From contig NZ_WOVL01000019.1 of NCBI RefSeq assembly GCF_009737085.1, forward strand, positions 1 to 64,000: a stretch of 64,000 nucleotides of DNA. Direction: 5' to 3'. Positions 1 to 7,538 of this stretch are shown here, one piece after another. The notes below the pieces were generated by a model, which worked only from the letters and a program-made list of their open reading frames with translations, made no database searches and was not told the origin of the DNA. Within the stretch, counting starts at the first letter, position 1, and each line of letters starts with the position of its first letter. The stretch comes from Paenibacillus sp. NEAU-GSW1 (GTDB taxonomy: Bacteria; Bacillota; Bacilli; Paenibacillales; Paenibacillaceae). The position numbers and the translations under genes are program-made.

Positions 1-55
1 GTGGCTTTCGCTTGCCCATCATTTGCTGAAGAAAGCCACAAAGCATCAAAATCGA

Positions 56-96
56 AAAATAGTGTTGCAGGGATAGCTCTCTGCAACACTATTTTC
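56..96. terminator. Rho-independent terminator, possibly bidirectional
   Basis: A perfect 15-bp stem (56-70 with 81-95) around a 10-nt loop. The A-rich left foot and T-rich right foot fit a terminator for a gene lying to the left of the window, and it could also act on the opposite strand. Confidence 0.6.
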
Positions 97-332
97 ATGA
101 ATACCGCTTCTTCAATTACTGATGCGACCCGTTTTTTCAGCGAGCGAACCACTTTTGGGACGGCCTCCGCAAAAGTAACTCCACTAATCCCGACAAAAGT
201 GCATATTCGTCCCAAATGAGCCTAAAACGAGTCTGCCGCAGAAGATTCTGCAGTATTAGGCTCAAACGAGCCTAATACATGCAAAAGTAACTCATACGAA
301 ATGGCAATATCCAGAAGAGCCTCTTTCAAAGG

Positions 333-362
333 TTGGCGCGAGGGCAAACGGCTTGGTATAAT
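333..362 (+). promoter_or_regulatory. Probable sigma-A promoter of mutS operon
   Basis: A perfect -10 TATAAT lies at 357-362 and a weak -35 TTGGCG at 333-338 with an 18-bp spacer, about 90 bp before the mutS start. The -35 lies inside the left arm of a 10-bp inverted repeat (326-335) whose right arm (432-441) overlaps the first base of the mutS ribosome binding site. Confidence 0.5.
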
Positions 363-453
363 GGCTTAGGCTAGAGTCCAATAGAGCTGTATTTGAGCTG
401 AATAGAGAGGCGAAGAAACTATAGCTTCGCACAACCTTTGAGGAGGGGCGAAC

Positions 454-3186
454 ATGGCTGCCGGCTATACTCCCATGATTCAACAATATCTCGCCATAAA
501 AGAAGAGGCCAAGGATGCCTTTTTATTTTTTAGGCTGGGCGATTTTTATGAAATGTTTTTTGAGGATGCGATCAACGCTTCCCGCGAGCTCGAAATTACG
601 CTGACTGGAAGAGAGGGCGGGACGGCGGAAAAAATTCCAATGTGCGGCGTACCCTACCATTCGGCTGAAAATTACATATCGAGATTGGTTGAGAAAGGCT
701 ACAAAGTAGCTGTCTGCGAGCAAGTCGAAGATCCGGCTGCTGCAAAAGGTGTCGTGCGCCGCGAGATCGTTCGGGTCATTACGCCCGGCACAGTTATGGA
801 ATCGAAGTCGCTCGCGGAAAAAACGAACAACTTTATCGTCTCGGTTGCCATCGCTGGGCAAGGGCAGACGATGGGCTTAGCAGCATGCGATTTGTCGACG
901 GGAGAGTTTTACGCTACATCGCTTCCATTCAATATCGACACGCTTCTCGACGAAATCAACGTTTACCAGCCTGCCGAAATTGTCGGCGACGAGGTGTTGC
1001 TGGACAAGCTGGGCCAGCATGCGGTATGGAACCGCCCCGTACTTCTTACGCCGCGGTTGCCAATGTCGCAGGAGAAGCTTGAACAGCAATTTGATCCGTC
1101 TGAACTGGCTGCGCTTAACGAAGGTCGATTGCGCGCCGTAAGCTTGCTGACCGGTTATTTGGACGATACGCAGAAACGTTCCCTTGGCCACGTCCGCGCA
1201 ATTCGGGCCTATGAGCCGAATCAATATATGATTTTGGACCATTATACGCGCCGCAATCTGGAGTTGACGGAAACGGTTCGCGATCGCAACAAAAAAGGAT
1301 CGCTGCTGTGGCTGCTTGACCGTACGCAAACCTCGATGGGCGCGAGGCTGCTTCGAAGATGGATCGACAAGCCTCTGCTTAGCCGATCGGTGATCGAAGC
1401 GCGATACGAAGCGGTCGATACGTTGTATCGTGATCTGATTTTAAGAGAAGATATCCGCGCTGAGCTTAATCATATTTACGATTTGGAGCGCCTTGTCGGC
1501 CGCGTTGCCTTCGGAAGCGCGAACGGCCGTGACATGAACGCGCTCAAAAACTCCATTCGCCGAGTGCCCGAACTAGCCGCATTGAGCGAAAAGTCAGGCT
1601 CCGAGCGGCTTCGCCAGCTGGTTGCCGGCTTGGACGATTGCGCCGATCTCGCCGACATGATCGAGACAGTCATCGTCGACGAACCGCCGGTGTCGATCCG
1701 CGAGGGAGGCCTAATCCGTGCCGGATATGATGAATATCTCGATCAGCTTAGAGAAGCGAGCACGAACGGCAAAAAGTGGCTGGCCGAACTGGAGCGCCAG
1801 GAACGCGAGGCGACCGGCATCAAATCCATTAAAATCGGATTTAATAAAGTGTTTGGCTACTTTTTGGAAGTGTCGAAAGCGAACCTTGCGATGCTGCCTG
1901 AAGGCCGATACGAGCGGAAGCAGACGCTGGCCAACGCAGAGCGCTTCGTTACGCCGGAGCTGAAAGAAAAAGAGCGGCTCATATTGGAAGCCGAGGATAA
2001 AATGGTCGATCTCGAATATTCGCGATTCCTTGAGCTTCGCGACCAACTGTCGCAGCAATTGCATCGGCTGCAAAAGTTGGCCGAAGTCATCGCGGAGCTG
2101 GACGTCTACCAGTCGTTTGCGACAATTAGCGCGGAGCGCCGTTTTACCCGTCCTGCTATTACGGACGGTTTCGATCTCGTCATCGACGACGGCCGTCATC
2201 CGGTCGTCGAAGCGGTCGTCGAGGGCGCGCCTTTTATTTCGAACAGCGCCGCTCTCCGCAAGGACGAGCATTCCATGCTGCTTATCACCGGACCGAATAT
2301 GGCGGGCAAAAGCACCTATATGCGCCAAGTTGCGCTCATTTGCATCATGGCGCAGATCGGCTGCTTTGTTCCGGCAAAAGCAGCGGAAATTCCGCTTATC
2401 GACCGGATTTTTACGCGGATCGGCGCAGCCGACGATTTGATCGGCGGACAGAGCACCTTTATGGTTGAGATGAAAGATATTCAGCTGATGACGGAAAAAG
2501 CGACCGCGAGCAGTCTTGTTATCATCGACGAGCTCGGACGCGGCACGTCGACGGGCGAAGGTATGGCGATCGCCCAAGCGGTAATTGAATTCGTTCATTA
2601 TCAGATCGGCTGCAAAGCGCTCGTCTCTACTCATTTTCACGAGCTGTCGCATCTGGAAGCTTCGCTTCCGTCGCTCGCGAACGCCTGCATGGCTGTGCAG
2701 GAAAGCGGCGATCATGTTACGTTTTTGCGCAAGCTGATTCCCGGCGCGGCGAGCACAAGCTACGGCATTTATTGCGCACGGCTTGCAGGGTTGCCGGAAT
2801 CGGTTATCGGCAGAGCTTATGAACTGCTTGAGCGAGCGGAGTCAGAAGCGGAGGCGCAATTGCAAGGAGCAAGAGCCGTTCAGCCAGTTGGGCAACCGGA
2901 AAACGTAAAGAAATCATTTGGTTATACAGTATTTGCGCCGATCAATTCGACTCCGGATATTCAGGATCCAGAGGTTATGCGGCAAGCGATCCGCGAAACG
3001 GCATCGGCAGCGGTGCAGCTGTCCATATTTGACGAGCCGGAGCAAACCGTTGATTCAGGCAAAAAGAAGGCGAGCCCGAAAGCCGAGCAATTGGCTGAGC
3101 AGCTGCGCAAGCTGGATTTGTTTAATATGACGCCTATGCAGGCGATGCAATGGCTCAACGATATGAAACGTAAAATAAACGATTAA
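454..3186 (+). CDS. mutS: DNA mismatch repair protein MutS
   Basis: Recognises mismatches and small insertion/deletion loops and, with ATP, recruits MutL. The N-terminal mismatch-binding Phe-x-Glu motif is at F31-Y32-E33. The C-terminal ABC-type ATPase shows Walker A GPNMAGKST at 613-621 and Walker B plus signature (IIDELGRGTST) near 689-699. At 910 residues it is about 50 longer than the Bacillus protein, mostly through a C-terminal stretch after residue ~800. The ATG has an AGGAGGGG site at 441-448. It is the first gene of an operon with mutL, a methyltransferase, miaA and hfq; the mutL start is 55 bp downstream. Assignment is secure. Confidence 0.98.
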   Translation: MAAGYTPMIQQYLAIKEEAKDAFLFFRLGDFYEMFFEDAINASRELEITLTGREGGTAEKIPMCGVPYHSAENYISRLVEKGYKVAVCEQVEDPAAAKGVVRREIVRVITPGTVMESKSLAEKTNNFIVSVAIAGQGQTMGLAACDLSTGEFYATSLPFNIDTLLDEINVYQPAEIVGDEVLLDKLGQHAVWNRPVLLTPRLPMSQEKLEQQFDPSELAALNEGRLRAVSLLTGYLDDTQKRSLGHVRAIRAYEPNQYMILDHYTRRNLELTETVRDRNKKGSLLWLLDRTQTSMGARLLRRWIDKPLLSRSVIEARYEAVDTLYRDLILREDIRAELNHIYDLERLVGRVAFGSANGRDMNALKNSIRRVPELAALSEKSGSERLRQLVAGLDDCADLADMIETVIVDEPPVSIREGGLIRAGYDEYLDQLREASTNGKKWLAELERQEREATGIKSIKIGFNKVFGYFLEVSKANLAMLPEGRYERKQTLANAERFVTPELKEKERLILEAEDKMVDLEYSRFLELRDQLSQQLHRLQKLAEVIAELDVYQSFATISAERRFTRPAITDGFDLVIDDGRHPVVEAVVEGAPFISNSAALRKDEHSMLLITGPNMAGKSTYMRQVALICIMAQIGCFVPAKAAEIPLIDRIFTRIGAADDLIGGQSTFMVEMKDIQLMTEKATASSLVIIDELGRGTSTGEGMAIAQAVIEFVHYQIGCKALVSTHFHELSHLEASLPSLANACMAVQESGDHVTFLRKLIPGAASTSYGIYCARLAGLPESVIGRAYELLERAESEAEAQLQGARAVQPVGQPENVKKSFGYTVFAPINSTPDIQDPEVMRQAIRETASAAVQLSIFDEPEQTVDSGKKKASPKAEQLAEQLRKLDLFNMTPMQAMQWLNDMKRKIND

Positions 3187-3241
3187 CGATATTTTATCCG
3201 AATTATGGCGGTTGCAATTGTTAGCGAAGGAGGAAACGCGA

Positions 3242-5314
3242 ATGGGGAAAATTAAGGTGCTGGACGAGCAGCTGGCCAATCAGATCGCCGCTGGCGAGGT
3301 CGTTGAGAGGCCTTCGTCTGTCATTAAAGAGCTGGTCGAGAATGCGATCGATGCCGGAAGTTCAGAGATCGACATTACGGTCGAAGAGGGCGGCTTGACG
3401 CTGATTCGGGTAACCGACAACGGGTCGGGCATAGAAGCAGGCGACATCGCGACCGCTTTTCAGCGGCACGCGACTAGCAAAATCGCAACGAGCAGCGATT
3501 TGTTCAGAATTGCCAGCCTCGGCTTTCGCGGCGAGGCGCTGCCGAGTATTGCCGCGGTTTCCCGTTTGACTTGCGTATCATCCAGCGAGACGAACGGTCT
3601 GGCGCATAAAATCGTCATCGAAGGCGGCGATATTAAAGCTGACGAGCCGGCGAATGCGCCTCAAGGCACCGATATGACCGTACGCGATCTATTCTTCAAC
3701 ACGCCGGCCCGTTTGAAATATATGAAAACGATCCAGACGGAGCTTGGTCATATTTCCGATTACATTTATCGGATTGCTCTTGCTCACCCTGGCATTGCTT
3801 TTACGCTGACGCATAATGGCAACGTGTTGCTGCGCACGCTAGGAACCGGCGACCGGCTGCAAGTCATTGCAGCCATTTATGGCTCCAATACCGCAAAGCA
3901 AATGCTGTCTATTGAAGGCGAAAGCCCGGATTACGAGCTTCGCGGCTATATTTCCAAACCGGAATTGACCCGAGCTAACCGAAACGGCATCACCGTTATC
4001 GTCAATGGACGCTATATTCGCAGCCATGCAGTTAATCAAGCGATTCTGCAAGCGTATCATACGCTGCTTCCAATCAATCGCTTCCCGTTAGTCACGGTAG
4101 AGCTCAGCATGCATCCAAGTCTGCTTGACGTCAACGTCCATCCATCGAAAATGGAGGTGCGTTTCAGCAAGGAAGCGGAGCTTCGGCAGCTTGTGGAGCA
4201 AGCGGTGAAAAAATCGCTTGGCGCGGTCCGCCACATCCCCGGCCCGGAATCGTCGCTTAAAACCGAGCGTTCCAAGCCGCTCTTCGTACAGGACGCGATT
4301 TCTTTTCACCGTCCTGAGCCCGCGAGGTCTGAGGTGTCTGATCCCATTCAGACACGGGAGCCGTTTGTAAATCGCGGGGGCTCTTCCGCGAGCCACAGCT
4401 CCAATTATGGCGGTTACAAAGAGCAGCGCGAATATGTGCCAAGCGATGCGGCGGAACGGCTGTACAAGCCGGTTGAGCAGCGCGATGCCGCTTTCCGCGA
4501 GCGGTCGGCTTCTTGGGAGGAAGCGGCGCCTGCAGCGCAGCCCGCAATGGCTGACAAACGGGCAGCATCAGGCGCAGATGCGTGGATGGAAGAAGCGCAT
4601 GTCGAGCCGTCAGCAATTACGGAACCGCCGCCGATTGCGAAGGATCAACAGCTGCCGGCGGATGTTTATGCTGCCGGCGAACAGCCTGTGCATGAGCAGC
4701 AACCAGCTTCTCCGGCTTCTTCTCCTGCATTTCCCGAGCTGTACTGGATCGGACAGCTTCACGGAACTTATATTGTCGCGCAGTCGGAGGATGGTCTGTA
4801 TTTAATTGACCAGCATGCCGCTCATGAACGGATCAATTATGAATATTATTATACGAAATTCGGCAATCCTGCCGCTGCGAGCCAGCAGCTGCTCGTACCG
4901 CTGACGCTTGAATTTACGCCGGGCGAGGCGGAACAGCTTCGGTCCATGATCGGCTTGTTCAATGAGGCAGGCGTTGAGATCGAACCGTTTGGAGCGCAGA
5001 CGTTTCTTGTCCGAGCCTATCCGGAATGGTTTCCGGAAAGCGAAGAGCAGGCGATTGTCGAAGAGATGGCGGAGCTGCTGCTAAGCGAGCGCAAGTCGAT
5101 CGATATTGCAAAGCTTAGGGAAAAAGCGGCGATTATGTGCTCTTGCAAAGCTTCGATTAAAGCGAATGACAGGAAAACGAGGGAAGAAGGCGAAGCGCTG
5201 CTGGCGCGGCTTGCGGCTTGCAATCAGCCGTACACTTGTCCGCATGGCCGGCCGATCGTCGTCCACCTGTCAACGTATCAGCTGGAAAAAATGTTTAAAC
5301 GGGTGATGTCATGA
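3242..5314 (+). CDS. mutL: DNA mismatch repair endonuclease MutL
   Basis: GHKL ATPase and Mn-dependent nicking endonuclease that couples MutS recognition to strand removal. The N-terminal ATPase domain shows KELVENAIDAG, DNGSGI and GFRGEAL motifs. A long, poorly conserved Ala/Glu/Pro-rich linker covers roughly residues 350-495. The C-terminal endonuclease signatures are present: DQHAAHERINYE (523-534), a clamp-binding-like QQLLVP (548-553), CSCKASIKAN from C633, and CPHGRP (666-671). The start is placed at the ATG eight bases after AAGGAGG (3227-3233), not at an in-frame codon upstream. Length 690 residues. It overlaps the next gene by 4 bp (ATGA). Confidence 0.98.
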   Translation: MGKIKVLDEQLANQIAAGEVVERPSSVIKELVENAIDAGSSEIDITVEEGGLTLIRVTDNGSGIEAGDIATAFQRHATSKIATSSDLFRIASLGFRGEALPSIAAVSRLTCVSSSETNGLAHKIVIEGGDIKADEPANAPQGTDMTVRDLFFNTPARLKYMKTIQTELGHISDYIYRIALAHPGIAFTLTHNGNVLLRTLGTGDRLQVIAAIYGSNTAKQMLSIEGESPDYELRGYISKPELTRANRNGITVIVNGRYIRSHAVNQAILQAYHTLLPINRFPLVTVELSMHPSLLDVNVHPSKMEVRFSKEAELRQLVEQAVKKSLGAVRHIPGPESSLKTERSKPLFVQDAISFHRPEPARSEVSDPIQTREPFVNRGGSSASHSSNYGGYKEQREYVPSDAAERLYKPVEQRDAAFRERSASWEEAAPAAQPAMADKRAASGADAWMEEAHVEPSAITEPPPIAKDQQLPADVYAAGEQPVHEQQPASPASSPAFPELYWIGQLHGTYIVAQSEDGLYLIDQHAAHERINYEYYYTKFGNPAAASQQLLVPLTLEFTPGEAEQLRSMIGLFNEAGVEIEPFGAQTFLVRAYPEWFPESEEQAIVEEMAELLLSERKSIDIAKLREKAAIMCSCKASIKANDRKTREEGEALLARLAACNQPYTCPHGRPIVVHLSTYQLEKMFKRVMS

Positions 5315-6102
5315 TTGTAACGACAAGCGACAAGCCGTCGCCGGCTGCTTATGCGCAAGCAAGACGGCTTGCAGATGAGCTTGGCGCTGCTTTTAAACCA
5401 AGGGGAAGAAATACGCTGCGGCAACTGGCGGCTGCAAACGAGGAAGCATTGCAAATGCTCGTCGTGACAGAGAGGGAAGTCCGCTTCTATGACGGGCAGA
5501 CGGACTCGCCGCTTTTTTTCCACCCCAGCATGGCTTTTGTTCGTGTGAAACGGCTACGAAAAGGGGAAAGCGATCCGCTTATCGAGCTGTCGGGCTGCAG
5601 AGAGGGCGATCGCATCGTTGACTGCACCGCTGGTCTTGGCTCGGATTCGCTCGTCTTTTCTTACGCCGCCGGTGCGAAGGGCTCCGTGATTGCGCTCGAA
5701 AGCGAGCCGGTGCTGTGCGCGCTTGTCCGCGAAGGGTTGGCCTCTTATCAAAGCGGGCTTGATGACGTAGACGCCGCGATGCGTCGTATCGAAATGATAA
5801 ATGCCAACCATCTGGACTATTTAAAAGGGCTGCCCGACAAAAGCGTCGATATCGTCTATTTCGATCCGATGTTTCGCCAGCCTATCCATGAATCAAGCGC
5901 AATTCAACCGCTCCGGTCCTTGGCCAATGCGGGCGCGCTCAGCGAGGAAGCAGTAGCGGAGGCGCTCCGAGCTGCCCGCAAAACGGTGCTGCTGAAGGAG
6001 CATAAAGAAAGCGGAGAATACGCGCGGTTAGGTTTCCGCAAAACGCATGTCAATACGTCGAAAATAGCTTATGGAGTGATAGAGGTTGCGAGTCATATCT
6101 AG
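5311..6102 (+). CDS. Class I SAM-dependent methyltransferase (RsmJ/YpiP-like)
   Basis: Predicted nucleic-acid methyltransferase of 263 residues. The glycine-rich SAM-binding motif DCTAGLGSDS is followed by an acidic E at the end of strand 2 (IALESEP) and the catalytic-type motif YFDPMF. This DPM(F/Y) pattern and the LTAGLG-like motif resemble RsmJ, the 16S rRNA guanine N2-methyltransferase, and Bacillus YpiP. The N-terminal ~85 residues are a separate cap. Its start overlaps the mutL stop by 4 bp and its end overlaps miaA by 17 bp, so translation is probably coupled. The rRNA target is inferred from family resemblance only. Confidence 0.8.
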   Translation: MIVTTSDKPSPAAYAQARRLADELGAAFKPRGRNTLRQLAAANEEALQMLVVTEREVRFYDGQTDSPLFFHPSMAFVRVKRLRKGESDPLIELSGCREGDRIVDCTAGLGSDSLVFSYAAGAKGSVIALESEPVLCALVREGLASYQSGLDDVDAAMRRIEMINANHLDYLKGLPDKSVDIVYFDPMFRQPIHESSAIQPLRSLANAGALSEEAVAEALRAARKTVLLKEHKESGEYARLGFRKTHVNTSKIAYGVIEVASHI

Positions 6103-7093
6103 CAAAAGCGGCAAACAGCCGCTGCTCGTGCTGATCGGCCCGACGGCCGTCGGCAAAACACAGTTAAGCTTGACGCTTGCCAAAGCCTATGATGCCGAAA
6201 TTATTTCCGGCGATTCCATGCAGGTATACCGCGGCATGGACATCGGAACGGCAAAGCTCCCCATTGCCGAGCAGCAGGGCATTCCCCATCATTTAATCGA
6301 TATCATTGAACCGGAGACGCCCTATTCGGTTGCGGATTTCCAAACGGGCTGCGTAAACGGCATCCTTGAAATCGCGGGTAGAGGCAAGCTGCCTTTTATT
6401 GTAGGCGGGACCGGTCTTTATGTGGAATCGGTTTGCTATGGCTTTGAGTTTTCAGAGAGCGGGTCCGATGAAGCTTTTCGCGCCCAACAGGAGCGATTTG
6501 CCGAGGAATATGGAGCGGAAGCGCTGCATCAGAAACTGGCCAAGGTCGATCCGAAGTCGGCGGAAAGACTTCATCCAAACGATATGCGGCGAATTATACG
6601 GGCGCTGGAAATATTCCATTTGACCGGACAAACGCTATCCTCGCAGCTGGAAGGTCAAAAACGGGAATCTCCTTACGAACTTTGTATAATCGGACTGACG
6701 ATGGACCGTGCGGAGCTTTACGCCCGCATTGAGAAGCGCATTGATGCGATGATGGAGGAAGGGCTCGTGCAAGAGGTGCAGCGGCTGCTGGAACGCGGAA
6801 TTGCGCTAAATGCGGTTGCGATGCAAGGGCTCGGCTATAAGGAAATAGCGATGTATTTACGCGGGGAATGCACCCTGGATGCGGCTGTTACGCTGCTGAA
6901 AAGGGATACGAGAAGGTTCGCCAAACGTCAATTGTCATGGTTTAGACACATGAAAGACATCGAATGGATTGATGCGGGGGAAAATTTTCACAACAATTTA
7001 GAACGTATTCATGGTATAATAGCAGGAAAGTTTCAAGTCAATCTTGAATATACTTCTAATCAATCTTTTTTAGACGGAGGTAACGTCCAATGA
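6086..7093 (+). CDS. miaA: tRNA dimethylallyltransferase MiaA
   Basis: Transfers a dimethylallyl group to A37 of tRNAs that read codons starting with U, the first step toward ms2i6A. The P-loop GPTAVGKT is at residues 18-25, followed by the tRNA/DMAPP site [17 protein letters not shown], the GGTGLY motif, and the late [15 protein letters not shown] motif near the C-terminus. The start is a TTG inside the end of the preceding gene, with GGAG nine bases upstream; no ATG fits better. Length 335 residues, slightly long for the family. Overlaps hfq by 4 bp, the usual miaA-hfq order. Confidence 0.96.
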   Translation: MRVISSKSGKQPLLVLIGPTAVGKTQLSLTLAKAYDAEIISGDSMQVYRGMDIGTAKLPIAEQQGIPHHLIDIIEPETPYSVADFQTGCVNGILEIAGRGKLPFIVGGTGLYVESVCYGFEFSESGSDEAFRAQQERFAEEYGAEALHQKLAKVDPKSAERLHPNDMRRIIRALEIFHLTGQTLSSQLEGQKRESPYELCIIGLTMDRAELYARIEKRIDAMMEEGLVQEVQRLLERGIALNAVAMQGLGYKEIAMYLRGECTLDAAVTLLKRDTRRFAKRQLSWFRHMKDIEWIDAGENFHNNLERIHGIIAGKFQVNLEYTSNQSFLDGGNVQ

Positions 7094-7332
7094 ACAAGTC
7101 GATCAATATTCAGGATACGTTCTTGAACCAACTGCGCAAAGACAATATTCCGGTAACGGTTTTTTTGATGAACGGTTTTCAAATCAGGGGCGTTATTAAA
7201 GCGTTCGATAACTTTACGATTATTATCGACAGCGAAGGGCGCCAGCAAATGGTGTACAAGCATGCAATTTCAACGTTTACGCCGCAGCGTAACGTTTCGT
7301 TCGCACAGGATAACAACAGCTCGGACAACTGA
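7090..7332 (+). CDS. hfq: RNA chaperone Hfq
   Basis: Sm-like hexameric RNA-binding protein. Key proximal-face residues are present: Q8, D9 and the Y56-K57-H58 motif, matching the E. coli Y55-K56-H57 pattern. The 80-residue length and short Asn/Ser-rich acidic tail fit Gram-positive Hfq. The start overlaps the miaA stop by 4 bp and has its own GGAGG site at 7077-7081. A strong terminator at 7402-7440 ends the mutS-hfq operon. Confidence 0.98.
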   Translation: MNKSINIQDTFLNQLRKDNIPVTVFLMNGFQIRGVIKAFDNFTIIIDSEGRQQMVYKHAISTFTPQRNVSFAQDNNSSDN

Positions 7333-7401
7333 TTTGAGGTTCTGCTCCGACCGTTTTGAAACTTTCTTGCAGCGATAAGCGTTTAACTAGATAGCGGAAT
7401 G

Positions 7402-7440
7402 GCAGGAGCAACCCGCTCACAGCGGGTTGCTCCTGCTTTT
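7402..7440 (+). terminator. Rho-independent terminator after hfq
   Basis: A perfect 15-bp GC-rich stem (7402-7416 with 7422-7436), 5-nt loop, then TTTT. It lies 70 bp past the hfq stop and closes the mutS-mutL-miaA-hfq transcription unit. Confidence 0.9.
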
Positions 7441-7462
7441 CTGGGGCATAAATAGATAGTAG

Positions 7463-7522
7463 GTTTTGCTCCGCAAAACTTCAGGCTTAGGCTTGCGAAG
7501 CAAGTTTTGCTCAGCAAAGCTT
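7463..7522. repeat. Cluster of short hairpins upstream of the PBP gene
   Basis: Three adjacent inverted repeats built on a shared TTTGC/GCAAA theme: GTTTTGC facing GCAAAAC (7463-7469/7473-7479), GCTTGCGAAGCAAG (7491-7504), and AGTTTTGCT facing GCAAAGCTT (7503-7511/7514-7522). They end just before the GGGGG-type ribosome binding site of the PBP gene. Confidence 0.6.
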
Positions 7523-7538
7523 AAAGGGGGAAACAGCT

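Larger units (their letters stand above)
1..453. other. Non-coding region upstream of mutS
   Basis: No convincing gene is seen here; the open frames lack ribosome binding sites and recognisable motifs. It holds several inverted repeats: a 9-bp pair at 1-9/31-39, a 15-bp terminator-like hairpin at 56-95, and TGAGCCTAA at 217-225 facing TTAGGCTCA at 256-264, with another GAGCCTAA copy at 268-275. The mutS promoter follows near 333-362. Confidence 0.6.

Noticed and set aside
1-219. 72-codon frame at the left edge
   Set aside because: It runs through a 15-bp terminator hairpin and repeated intergenic motifs, with no ribosome site or family resemblance.
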